Assembly (NCBI GenBank): GCA_943737045.1
Contig: CALSFV010000037.1
Location: 744,001-808,000, forward strand
Direction: 5' to 3'
DNA length: 64,000 nucleotides
Source: Parapristionchus giblindavisi
Taxonomy: Eukaryota; Nematoda; Chromadorea; Rhabditida; Diplogasteridae
Positions within the stretch are counted from its first letter, which is position 1; each line of letters opens with the position of its first letter. The translations under genes were made by a program, and so were the position numbers. This document shows positions 1 to 10,206 of the stretch, piece after piece. The notes below the pieces were generated by a model. That model did not search any database. It worked only from the letters and a program-made list of their open reading frames with translations, and had not been told where the DNA came from.

Positions 1-105
1 TCGGGGTATTAGCTTCATCTTTTCACATCCTACTTTGTGTGTTCTACGAATGAGAGAGTATAGATAGTGAGGAGAATTCAATTATTTTTATCAATAACAT
101 TCAAG

Positions 106-1484
106 ATCCCCTTCATGGTGGATAACAATCCAGCAATCCATTTTCGTATCACACCTGAATTGACTGTTGTGGCTCTTCCATACAAGGTAATAATCTCCAG
201 ATTGATCTTTGATCTTTGATCTTTGATCAAATTCAGGATACAAATTACTCTATGATCATTATGATGCCTTCGGGAGATTTTGGTTCATGGAGAGAAGGAG
301 TGACAGCGGATACACTGGGAAAGACTATGAGGGATATGACAGATTGGACATCCAATATTTATGATTCAACTGTTTCTACGGTAAAGTGTTGGGTTAGATA
401 TAATGAAAATCGGGAAATAGAAAATCTTACCGCCAAAGAAATATTCAGGATCTTTTCTAAAGTAAAAAAATAAGTGAAAAGAAGATGAATTTTCGCGAAT
501 TCTATACCCCGCATCAAACTATATATTTCAGCTTATGTTGCCCAAGTTCAAGATCGAGTCAACAACTGACGGAAAGGCCTCATTGAAGAAGCTTGGAGTG
601 TCAAAGCTGTTCGACCCATCCACTGCCAATCTCACTGGAGTATGACGATTTTTCCAATATCAAAGTCAAACTCTGGGTTTTTTCCAAAACTTAAATGGTA
701 TTTGGTATAAAGAAGGCTGTATGCACAGAAGATCACTGCTAGGCCAGCGATAATTATAGATAGTAATAATGCTGCGCATGCAGAACAGGTGTGGCCAGAG
801 CGGAGAGTTTCAAATTAGGCTGAGGAGTCACTTTGACACCGTTGTCTCTATTCATGGAAATGCTTATTTATTTTTTCTGCTGTAGTCATACGCTATCGCA
901 AACAGAGGAGATAATAGAGTGTGGTCAGAGCGGAGAGTCGCTCATCAAACCAAAAATATTTCTATATTCATTGATTATCCAGATCTCGTCCGAACCAATC
1001 TTCGTGTCCCAAATCGTTCACAAAGCCGTTATTGAGGTAAGCACTGTATCCAAAACCATCGCGCAAGATATGTTGACGATCTTGCAGGATGCCTAAAACC
1101 GTTTAAACATGCGCGGTCAATTTCACACTATGAATCAATATTTACTGATATTTACGATAATTCTTTGTCATGCTTGGTCTCGAGAAGTAAAAGAAAGCCC
1201 GACATTTACAGCCAAACCTGAATATTGAAATTATGCACAAATTTTTGAAAAAACAAATGGGTAAAATGAAATACTAACTCATGAAAGTGGAATACAACTT
1301 ATATAGAACTATTAATTTTTCACAGGTATCAGAAGAGGGGACTGAAGCTTCCGCGGTCACTCTCATAAAGGTGGTGGCAGTCAGTTGTTGTTCAGAACCA
1401 GTGATAATTACTATCGATCGTCCGTTCATCTATCTGATTGTCAGAGGAAACGATGACATTCTGTTCATTGGCCAGCATTGCTAG
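106..1484 (+). CDS. Serpin, 3' half (5' exons lie left of the window)
   Basis: Last five exons of a serine/cysteine protease inhibitor of the serpin fold. Exons by splice signals and phase: 106-186, 237-380, 532-639, 983-1036, 1326-1484. All exon lengths are identical to the matching exons of the complete serpin at 10207-12565. The last exon opens inside the reactive-centre hinge (SEEGTEASAVT) and continues to the conserved distal region DRPFIYLIV and ILFIGQ. Counting from hinge Glu as P17, P1-P1' is Val-Ser, followed by a Cys-Cys pair at P2'-P3'. A small hydrophobic P1 suggests an elastase-like target, which is inference. AATAAA lies at 1487-1492, three bases after the stop. No frameshift or stop is seen in the visible exons. 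The intron at 640-982 carries a degraded MITE. Confidence 0.9.
785..945. mobile_element. Degraded MITE of the CTCTCTCG hairpin family
   Basis: Two copies of the motif GTGTGGCCAGAGCGGAGAGT-like sequence flank a diverged centre inside the serpin intron. The motif is the internal arm of the TTAA MITE family found intact at 11526-11643 and elsewhere. The ends are too worn to place exactly. Confidence 0.5.
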
Positions 1485-1601
1485 TTAATAAAATCACAAT
1501 AAATTTCTTACTAGTTAACACCAGAGATGTTTGTTACAAATGATGTTGTTAATGAAAATATCCCTTAATATATAGAAAGTGATTTTGCCAAAATCCAAAA
1601 G

Positions 1602-2472
1602 TGCCTTTCGTAGAACATCAATAACTTCCGTCATACGCAACCAATCAAGGCGTTTTTTTTCCAGATTGTAGCCAGATATCTTGACTAATTTTCGTTTATT
1701 TTTTCACCACCATAACCCCTACCGTAACCGAGTTAGTTCGCGATAACGACGAAAAAAATAATGTCCCACCTCTACGTCAGCCATCTTTGAAGATGCGGAT
1801 GCGGTTTTCACCATTAGATTCACCGTAGTCGAAATATACAAACGACTCGAATGAAATTTTTTTAAAATTTCCAAAATTAGCATTTTAGTATTGATTAAAG
1901 TTACAAATTGTAAACTTTGCGTTTATCGATTAATTATGTTGTTTTTCTATTCAGTTTTACTAAATCGCATACGGGGAACACGATGCGCACATTCTCCGAT
2001 CGCAATTCCATCGATTAACGCCCTAAATTTGCATATCAACATTTCACCACCCCCGTTTTGCGATAAAAAGCGACTTTTACTGCTTCTAGAAACGATTCAG
2101 GGCGTAACAAATTTGTCACAGTGAACTTTGAAGTGAACACACGCGTCGCGTGTGTTCACTTCAAAGCGATCATTTCAAAGAATGTCAATTTAATCGTGGG
2201 GTTTACTGCTAAATTACGTTTCATCACCATTCATATCATCACCTTTTCTTCAGGCCATCACTGATTAGGGCCCTTACTATATAGAGCTTCGTTTAGCCAC
2301 TTTCCACAACAGCCTTTCGTAGAATATTAATAACTCACTCCATACCCAACCAATCAAGGCGCTCTTTTGTTTAGATTGTAGCCATACTTTTTGACTACTT
2401 TTCGCCATTGACCTTACCACCATATACTCACCGTAATCGAGTCAGTTCGCGATAACTGGCGAAAAAAATGAA
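1602..2472. repeat. Pair of diverged direct repeats, about 160 bp each
   Basis: Segments 1602-1762 and 2312-2472 share GCCTTTCGTAGAA, CAACCAATCAAGGCG, AGATTGTAGCCA and GTTCGCGATAAC in the same order, at roughly 75-80% identity by eye. Between them lies AT-rich sequence with one strong palindrome (2126-2166). No coding potential is seen; the spaced pair may be the ends of an old inserted element. Confidence 0.6.
2126..2166. repeat. Perfect 41-bp palindrome
   Basis: Arms 2126-2145 and 2147-2166 are exact reverse complements of 20 bp (left arm begins CTTTGAAGTGAAC and ends CACGCG), separated by one T. It would form a very stable hairpin or cruciform. No gene context explains it. Confidence 0.9.
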
Positions 2473-2529
2473 CAGAGAGCACAGCAGCCCCCTATGAAGA
2501 TAGAGCGATGCTCAGCAAAGTCTCTTTAG

Positions 2530-5500
2530 TTAAGGTAGTCTTAGCGTTAGTTCCCGCGATACTATATTGATCTACTTAAAGATTTAAGGTAGTCTTAGCG
2601 TTAGTTCCCATGACATTATATTGATCTACTTAAAGATTTAAGGCAGTCTTAGCGTTAGTTCCCGTGATACGATATTGATCTACTTAAAGATTTAAGGTAG
2701 TCTTAGCGTTAGTCCCCGTGATACTATATTGATCTACTTATTCATTCTATCAATTGAGTTACCATTCACACTTAGCAAAGTCTCTTTAGTTAAGGTAGTC
2801 TTAGCGTTAGTTCCCGCGATACTATATTGATCTACTTAAAGATTTAAGGTAGTCTTAGCGTTAGTTCCCATGACATTATATTGATCTACTTAAAGATTTA
2901 AGGCAGTCTTAGCGTTAGTTCCCGTGATACGATATTGATCTACTTAAAGATTTAAGGTAGTCTTAGCGTTAGTCCCCGTGATACTATATTGATCTACTTA
3001 AAGATTTAAGGTAGTCTTAGCGTTAGTTCCCATGACATTATATTGATCTACTTGAAGATTTAAGGCAGTCTTAGCATATATTTATCGCGTCTTGGAGAAG
3101 AGAGAAAAGAAGTGAGAAAATAGAACAATAAAAATGCATATTAAGACAAGAAGTTGCGACGATATAGTTGCAATTACTGAATTGCAACTTTTACATAATC
3201 ACTAAATACATAAGGAGAGATCGATGATACAATTGCTCGATCTATATTGATCTACTTAAACATTCTATCTATTGAGTTACCATTCACTCTTAGCAAAATT
3301 TCTTTAGTTAAGGTTGTATTAGCGTTAGTCCCGGTGGTACTATATTGATCTACTAAAAGATTTAAGGTAGTCTTAGCGTTAGTTCCCGTGACACTATATT
3401 GATCTACTTAAAGATTTAAGGTAGTCTTAGCGTTAATTCTCGTGAAACTATATTGATCTACTTATTCATTCTATCAATTGAGTTACCATTCACACTTAGC
3501 AAAGTTTCTTTAGTTAAGGTAGTCTTAGCGTTAGTTCCCGTGACACTATATTGATCTATTTAAAGATTTAAGGTAGTCTTAGCGTTAGTTCCCGTGACAC
3601 TATATTGATCTACTTAAAGATTTAAGGTAGTTTTAGCGTTAGTTCCCATGACATTATATTGATCTACTTAAAGATTTAAGGTAGTCTTAGGGTTAGTTCC
3701 CGTGATACTATATTGTAGTTTATAATAATAACAATATTAATAATAATATATTTATCGCATCTTGGAGAAGAGAGAAAAGAAGTGAGAAAATAGAACAATA
3801 AAAATGCATATTAAGACAAGAAGTTGCGACGATATAGTTGCAATTACTGAATTGCAACTTTTACATAATCACTAAATACATAAGGAGAGATCGATGATAC
3901 AATTGCTCGATCTATATTGATCTACTTAAACATTCTATCTATTGAGTTACCATTCACTCTTAGCAAAGTTTCTTTAGTTAATGTTGTCTTAGCGTTAGTC
4001 CCGGTGATACTATATTGATCTACTTAAAGATTTAAGGTAGTCTTAGCGTTAGTCCCCGTGATACTATATTGATCTACTTAATGATTTAAGGTAGTCTTAG
4101 CGTTAGTTCCCGTGACAGTATATTGATCTACTTAAAGATTTAAAGTAGTCTTAGCGTTAGTTCCCGTGAAACTATATTGATCTACTTAAAGATATAAGGT
4201 AGTCTTAGGGTTAGTTCCCGTGATACTATATTGTAGTTTATAATAATAACAATATTAATAATAATATATTTATCGCATCTTGGAGAAAAGAGAAAAGAAG
4301 TGAGAAAATAGAACAATAAAAATGCATATTAAGACAAGAAGTTGCGACGATATAGTTGCAATTACTGAATTGCAACTTATACATAATCACTAAATACATA
4401 AGGAGAGATCGATGATACAATAGCTCGATCTATATTGATCTACTTAAACATTCTATCTATTGAGTTACCATTCACTCTTAGCAAAGTTTCTTTAGTTAAT
4501 GTTGTCTTAGCGTTAGTCCCGGTGGTACTATATTGATCTACTAAAAAATTTAAGGTAGTCTTAGCGTTAGTTCCCGTGAAACTATATTGATCTACTTAAA
4601 GATATAAGGTAGTCTTAGGGTTACTTCCCGTGATACTATATTGTAGTTTATAATAATAACAATATTAATAATAATATATTTATCGCGTCTTGGAGAAGAG
4701 AGAAAAGAAGTGAGAAAATAGAACAATAAAAATGCATATTAAGACAAGAAGTTGCGACGATATAGTTGCAATTACTGAATTGCAACTTTTACATAATCAC
4801 TAAATACATAAGGAGAGATCGATGATACAATTGCTCGATCTATATTGATCTACTTAAACATTCTATCTATTGAGTTACCATTCACTCTTAGCAAAATTTC
4901 TTTAGTTAAGGTTGTATTAGCGTTAGTCCCGGTGGTACTATATTGATCTACTAAAAGATTTAAGGTAGTCTTAGCGTTAGTTCCCGTGACACTATATTGA
5001 TCTACTTAAAGATTTAAGGTAGTCTTAGCGTTAATTCTCGTGAAACTATATTGATCTACTTATTCATTCTATCAATTGAGTTACCATTCACACTTAGCAA
5101 AGTTTCTTTAGTTAAGGTAGTCTTAGCGTTAGTTCCCGTGACACTATATTGATCTACTTAAAGATTTAAGGTAGTCTTAGCGTTAGTTCCCGTGACACTA
5201 TATTGATCTACTTAAAGATTTAAGGTAGTTTTAGCGTTAGTTCCCATGACATTATATTGATCTACTTAAAGATTTAAGGTAGTCTTAGGGTTAGTTCCCG
5301 TGATACTATATTGTAGTTTATAATAATAACAATATTAATAATAATATATTTATCGCATCTTGGAGAAGAGAGAAAAGAAGTGAGAAAATAGAACAATAAA
5401 AATGCATATTAAGACAAGAAGTTGCGACGATATAGTTGCAATTACTGAATTGCAACTTATACATAATCACTAAATACATAAGGAGAGATCGATGATACAA

Positions 5501-5960
5501 TAGCTCGATCTATATTGATCTACTTAAACATTCTATCTATTGAGTTACCATTCACTCTTAGCAAAGTTTCTTTAGTTAATGTTGTCTTAGCGTTAGTCCC
5601 GGTGGTACTATATTGATCTACTAAAAAATTTAAGGTAGTCTTAGCGTTAGTTCCCGTGAAACTATATTGATCTACTTAAAAATTTAAGGTAGTCTTAGCG
5701 TTAGTTCCCGTGATACTATATTGTAGTTTATAATAACAATAATAATAATAATAATAATAATATATTTATCGCATCTTGGAGAAGAGAGAAAAGAAGTGAG
5801 AAAAGAGAACAATAAAAATGCATATTAAGACAAGAAGTTGCGACGATATAGTTGCAATTTTTTTAATCTATATTGATCTACTTAAAAATTCTATCGATTC
5901 AGGTACCATTCACACTTAGTAAAGTTCCTTTAGTTAATGTAACCTTAGCGGTAGTTCCCA
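2530..5960. repeat. Satellite array, 54-bp unit with higher-order structure
   Basis: A 54-bp unit starting GGTAGTCTTAGCGTTAG and ending TACTTAAAGATTTAA repeats through the region (starts at 2534, 2588, 2642, 2696 and onward). Runs of the unit alternate with two other blocks: a TCAATTGAGTTACCATTCAC block and a (TAA)-rich block followed by TTATCGC, CTTGGAGAAGAGAG and ATGCATATTAAGACAAG. The latter recurs near 3085, 3740, 4260, 4675, 5340 and 5760. Larger copies exist: the block at 4238 recurs exactly 1080 bp (20 x 54) later at 5318. Short open frames inside are by-products of the repeat. Confidence 0.95.
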
Positions 5961-7388
5961 TGATACCATATTGATCTACTTAGCGCTAAACAATTATCAT
6001 TACCAAAATATTATGGGGGGGGGTTCGGGGGGTTTCCCCCCGATAGTCGCGCCGAGCTTGCGAGGCGCGGCTAGTTCGTTAATAGTAAGTTATTTTTTTT
6101 TGTTAATTTCGTCTTCTTTCTCTAATAAAACACGAAAGAAAGATCATTTTCTTCTATACTTTTATACAATACTTTTGGACCGGTCCGGTGTTCTAGAATA
6201 ACGCCCTAGAAGCTAAATAAGCCTGTTTAACAAGATGGAAATTCCGATCTTGACTTTCCAACGGTGCAGTCCAACGGTCCAACGGTGGGACGGTGCGGTG
6301 TGCACCAGTGCAACTACATCCGAAACTTCAAATTGATCAGCACGCAAAGTTCCATCTGACAGGCTACATAGTCCCGAATTTCGAAACATAAGTTGTAGTT
6401 GTAGTTTGAACTCATAATTCTCAATTCTAGTGCTTTATTGACCACAATGTGATGATGGCTGGCGCTAGCACGGGCCCATCGAACTGATTTGGCTAGGGTC
6501 GTTAAAGAGCTGTCGCAGATTGTAGTGACAGCAAGAGGCTGAAAAATACGATTATTGATTATTAACTCATTTCGATTACTGATTTTTAATTCCCTTCTCG
6601 ATCCATTCGCATAGGATGCGGTTCCTTGTTTTCTCGTTGTATGCGGCTCTCACGTTTAATTGCAAGGCACAGATGAAGAAAGCGAGAGAGCGTGGCGAGA
6701 ATGGAGAGTTTCAAATAAGCCCAGAAATTGCGGATTGTGAGAAACGAAAAGAGAAACTCTTCGCTATGACGACAACCAGAGAATTTTTTTCGAGAATGAA
6801 TTATCTCTGTTAAACTAAACTCTATGGGAAAGTTTTCCCCACAGTGCTCTCTCTCCTTTTATCTCGCTTGGACTCTCTCTAAACATAGAAATACATTGTG
6901 GCTATGACTGGCTACTCTCGTACCAAATAAACAAGTGTATTTTACACGGTTAATAATGAGATGACAGGCTCCCCCATACACTCGCTCTCCTGAAAGATAA
7001 AAAATAATATTCACCATCACAACAACTATAGTTTTCCGATGTGGTATTTAAAAGTCAAAAACTTAAATTTTCGAAATACCAGAGAAAGTGACGAAATTCT
7101 TCGACGAGTTACCTACCACATAGAGCTTTACGCAAGTGTCATGCGTGTCGATCGATTTGTAGTGGGGCTTCAAACGTTTCACTGGTAAGCATTCCTTCTG
7201 ATAGTAACTATGACTATGACCTGCAAAATCGAGTTTTAAATTAGAGTTAAAGTAATGAAGGAATGGTTTTTTAAAAGTACGTTGTGTTAGAAAAGAAACT
7301 ATGTAAAGACTTAATATCTAAAGATAAAAAAGATCCAGTGTTTCGGCCCTGGTCCTAGACCGGTCTGCGTGGGGTGCCTCCCCCCCAA
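5961..7388. other. Non-coding spacer
   Basis: No gene is recognised. It holds G- and C-homopolymer tracts at 6014-6045 followed by a GC hairpin (GCGCC GAGC TTGCGAGGCGC, about 6048-6072), short CAACGGT repeats near 6250-6300, and half of a CTCTCTCG-family MITE at about 6670-6722 (AGCGAGAGAGCGTGG, GGAGAGTTTCAAAT). The rest looks unique and AT-rich. Confidence 0.6.
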
Positions 7389-7557
7389 AGTTGAGCCAAT
7401 AATTTGTGGTTTTACCCTAAATTTGGTTCGAAGTGTGGCTGTTATGTTAGTCTCAAATTTTAACCAAACTTTGGCTGAAGTATAGCTAAACTTTAGCCAA
7501 AATTAGGACTTATGGTTAAATAACAGCCCCACTTCGAACCAAATTATTGGCTCAACT
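7389..7557. repeat. Inverted-repeat element (MITE-like), 169 bp
   Basis: Left end AGTTGAGCCAATAATTTG and right end CAAATTATTGGCTCAACT are inverted repeats. The next segments also pair (GGTTCGAAGTGTGGCTGTTAT against ATAACAGCCCCACTTCGAACC). The element would fold into a long imperfect hairpin. No TSD was identified. Confidence 0.75.
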
Positions 7558-7841
7558 ACCAGATTATTTGCCCAACTCTTCACTGTCAACTATTTTATTC
7601 GCGGCTCTAAAATTGCGGAGTTGAGGCATCGCTTTTGTCGGTAAGTGCCCGCGTTCATGATAAGGCTTATGAGCTTGATTTGAGTAGCAATTCTTTTGTT
7701 CCTAAATAAAAAATCTACCTTTGTGGAATTTATATTGATAGAATGTTATATTGTACGGTGTTGCACCAATGCTGAGACAATTTACGAATAAGATGAACAA
7801 AGTGGTCGTCAGAAAGAAGTTCATGCCTGAAAATCTATCGA

Positions 7842-8404
7842 TTATTTTACAAATACTGCACTGTTAAGAGTCCGGATCTGTAAGACTCGAGCATTTCGGC
7901 CAGATTTTCGGACATCGCGTCCAGAATTTTGATTCAGGCCAGTCCACTTTATGGGTGTAGGGTACTTTAGGCCCAGATTACATAATGGTATCCAAAGGGG
8001 CCCTACCAGTGGAAAGCGGAGCGCCAGGTGGGCGCCAAGTTTGAAAACTCGATTTTCATATTTTTTCAACCGAACAAGCTAGAGACCAAATTTCTTCGGC
8101 ATTGTGTTAGGCATGCCGAATGTGCACAGAAACAGTATTGAGATTAATTTTAAGCAATTCCTAGAATGATTTTTAACCGAATTTTCGGTTTTTTTTTCGA
8201 TTTCTCGGCATCACAATTTCAATTTCGCAAAAGTTCTCTAGAATATCCATGGAGCCCAACTACTAGTGCATGTAACCCTGCTAGGCGGAAATCGATCTTG
8301 GATTGCGCGTGTCGGAAAAAAATCGATGAGTGTCTCCAACTTGACTCAGAATCGTTATTTCATGATTTTTTGCTGTATTTTCCAAACGATTAGTGCGGAA
8401 TTGT
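7842..8404 (-). repeat. Dispersed repeat shared with the tandem-array unit
   Basis: Read on the minus strand, this segment is the diverged equivalent of about 34395-34960 on + in the first tandem unit (and the same place in the other three units). The open frame it contains is shared (KYENRVFKLGAHLA) but has no domain I recognise and sits in a repeat, so I do not call it a gene. Confidence 0.7.
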
Positions 8405-9330
8405 GGTCTACTCAAGCTTAGAGGTGAGACGAGTAAAATGACACAAGAAGCCCATCACTTGGATCAATTTGAAAATTTAGATTTTCACGACCCGGGGGTC
8501 ATGGTTGAAAATTTCAAAATTTCTCAAGTTTGAAATGTTTTCATTTATGTGGCTTATTGTAAAGTACTAATGATGTGAAAAATATTCAGCCAATGATCAA
8601 TGGCTGATCTCTCCTTTCAACCATTTTTCGAAAAGTTTCATGTTGAACGCGTGCGAAAAAGTCAGAATTGTGCTTGAAACAGTTTCCAACTTACTTTCTG
8701 TAACATTGTATCTTAGTACTTTGCGATGTACATAATCAATACAAAAATCGTTTATTTTCGAAAATTCAAAAAATCAATTTGAGTTCCTACTTTCACGGAA
8801 AATTTCTAATATATTGCAGTTTTTCGACTCGAATGCTGCGACAATTAGCAAATGACAATGACAATGTGAAGTTTCATGATGAGTAAACATAGTAGAACTG
8901 AAATCCCGGCATTGGGCTCACTTTTGAAAAAAAATCGATTTCCATGACCCCGGGGTCATAGTAAAAAAATTTGAATTTTCCAAAATTAACGATTTTCATA
9001 TTGATTATGTACATTGCAAAGTGCTTGGATAGAATGTTACAGAAAGTAAGTTGGCAACTGATTCTAGCTCAATTCTTTTTCGCACGCATTCAGCATGAAA
9101 CTTTTCGGGAAATGGTTGGAAAGAGAGATCGGCCATTGAGCATTGGCTGAATATTATTCACATCATTAGTACTGCACAATAAGATTCATAAATGAAAACA
9201 TTTCAAACTTGAGAAATTTTAAAATTTTCGACCATGACCCCGGGTCGTGAAAATCTAAATTTTCAAATTAATCCAAGTGATGGGCTTCTTGTGTAATTTT
9301 ACTCGTATCACCTCTAAACTTTGAGTAGAC
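8405..9330. mobile_element. Foldback element with about 350-bp inverted arms
   Basis: Left arm about 8405-8760 and right arm about 8985-9330 are inverted copies. GTCTACTCAA at the left end matches TTGAGTAGAC at the right, and both arms carry the GACCCGGGGTCATGGT core and CATTTCAAACTTGAG. A right-arm copy is present at about 34060-34400 in each tandem unit. The centre has no coding potential. Confidence 0.8.
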
Positions 9331-10206
9331 TTTTGAACTTTGAACAATAAGGAAGATATATAATATAGTTACCGACCGCACCACAGAATCGAACGTCGAA
9401 CACAGAAATAGTGAAAGAGAGAATAGACCTACCACCGCACCGCAGAGAGAAAGGCAGGAGAATGTATTTAAATGGAATTAATGAAGCTCCACGAACAGAC
9501 AGACATCATATTATTATTTTATATAATTTGTTAATATAATAATTACTTTATGCTATGACTGGATGCTTGGAATGCCTGGAGGTGCACTTCCAACTGTCAA
9601 GCAGGCCAAATAGGTAGCGGAAAGTTTTCGTGGGTTTCAAATTCAATCAACAAGTTCAAGTTCAATCGTTTTCTGGAATGGAGAAAAATATCTCTCAAAG
9701 ACGGTAGATCAAAATTTACAACAAAAAATGAAAAAGTGTCCGATGACTTTTGTCCGATGCTGTATATGATGTAGTGTTATATTTAACACTTTTGTGTTGT
9801 ATTTTTTCTATGAAATTTATTATTAGAATTAAAGCACTGAAATATTGGTTTTTTGTGTTGATTGAGAATATGTATTTTTGAAAAATTCTTAATACATCTT
9901 GAAATAAAAACGATCCAGTGTTTCGGCCCAAATTTCTGTTTTCTGATTTCAGAAAAAAAATAATAATTCTCTGACCCAGCCCTGAAGGAGACTGGTAAGT
10001 TAAAAAATGTTATCTGTTTTTCGCTGCACATGTTATTCTTATGAATGAAAAAAGGTTTGGAAAAAACGTAATTTGAATAATTTGCGAAAGTTTACGAAAT
10101 TAACAAAAATTAACGACGTTTCTTTTGCTAATTTAACCACTTAACGACTATTTTCATTAACAAACATCTCTGGTGCTAACTATGAAATTTCTTACTACTT
10201 TATTAA
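9331..10206. other. Non-coding spacer
   Basis: No gene or strong repeat recognised. The last ~60 bases correspond, inverted, to the 3' flank of the + strand serpin (about 1500-1540), so the duplication that made the two serpins includes some 3' flanking DNA. TTTATT at 10199-10204 is the minus-strand AATAAA signal of the serpin. Confidence 0.6.

Noticed and set aside
4238..5500. Two 60-codon hydrophobic minus-strand frames at 4238-4420 and 5318-5500
   Set aside because: They are the same block of a satellite repeated 1080 bp apart; no gene structure.
2530..5960. CRISPR-like array
   Set aside because: The 54-bp units are contiguous without unique spacers, in animal DNA; it is a satellite.
6014..6075. 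G-quadruplex or transposon end at G/C homopolymers
   Set aside because: Homopolymers are common assembly artefacts, and only one copy is present.
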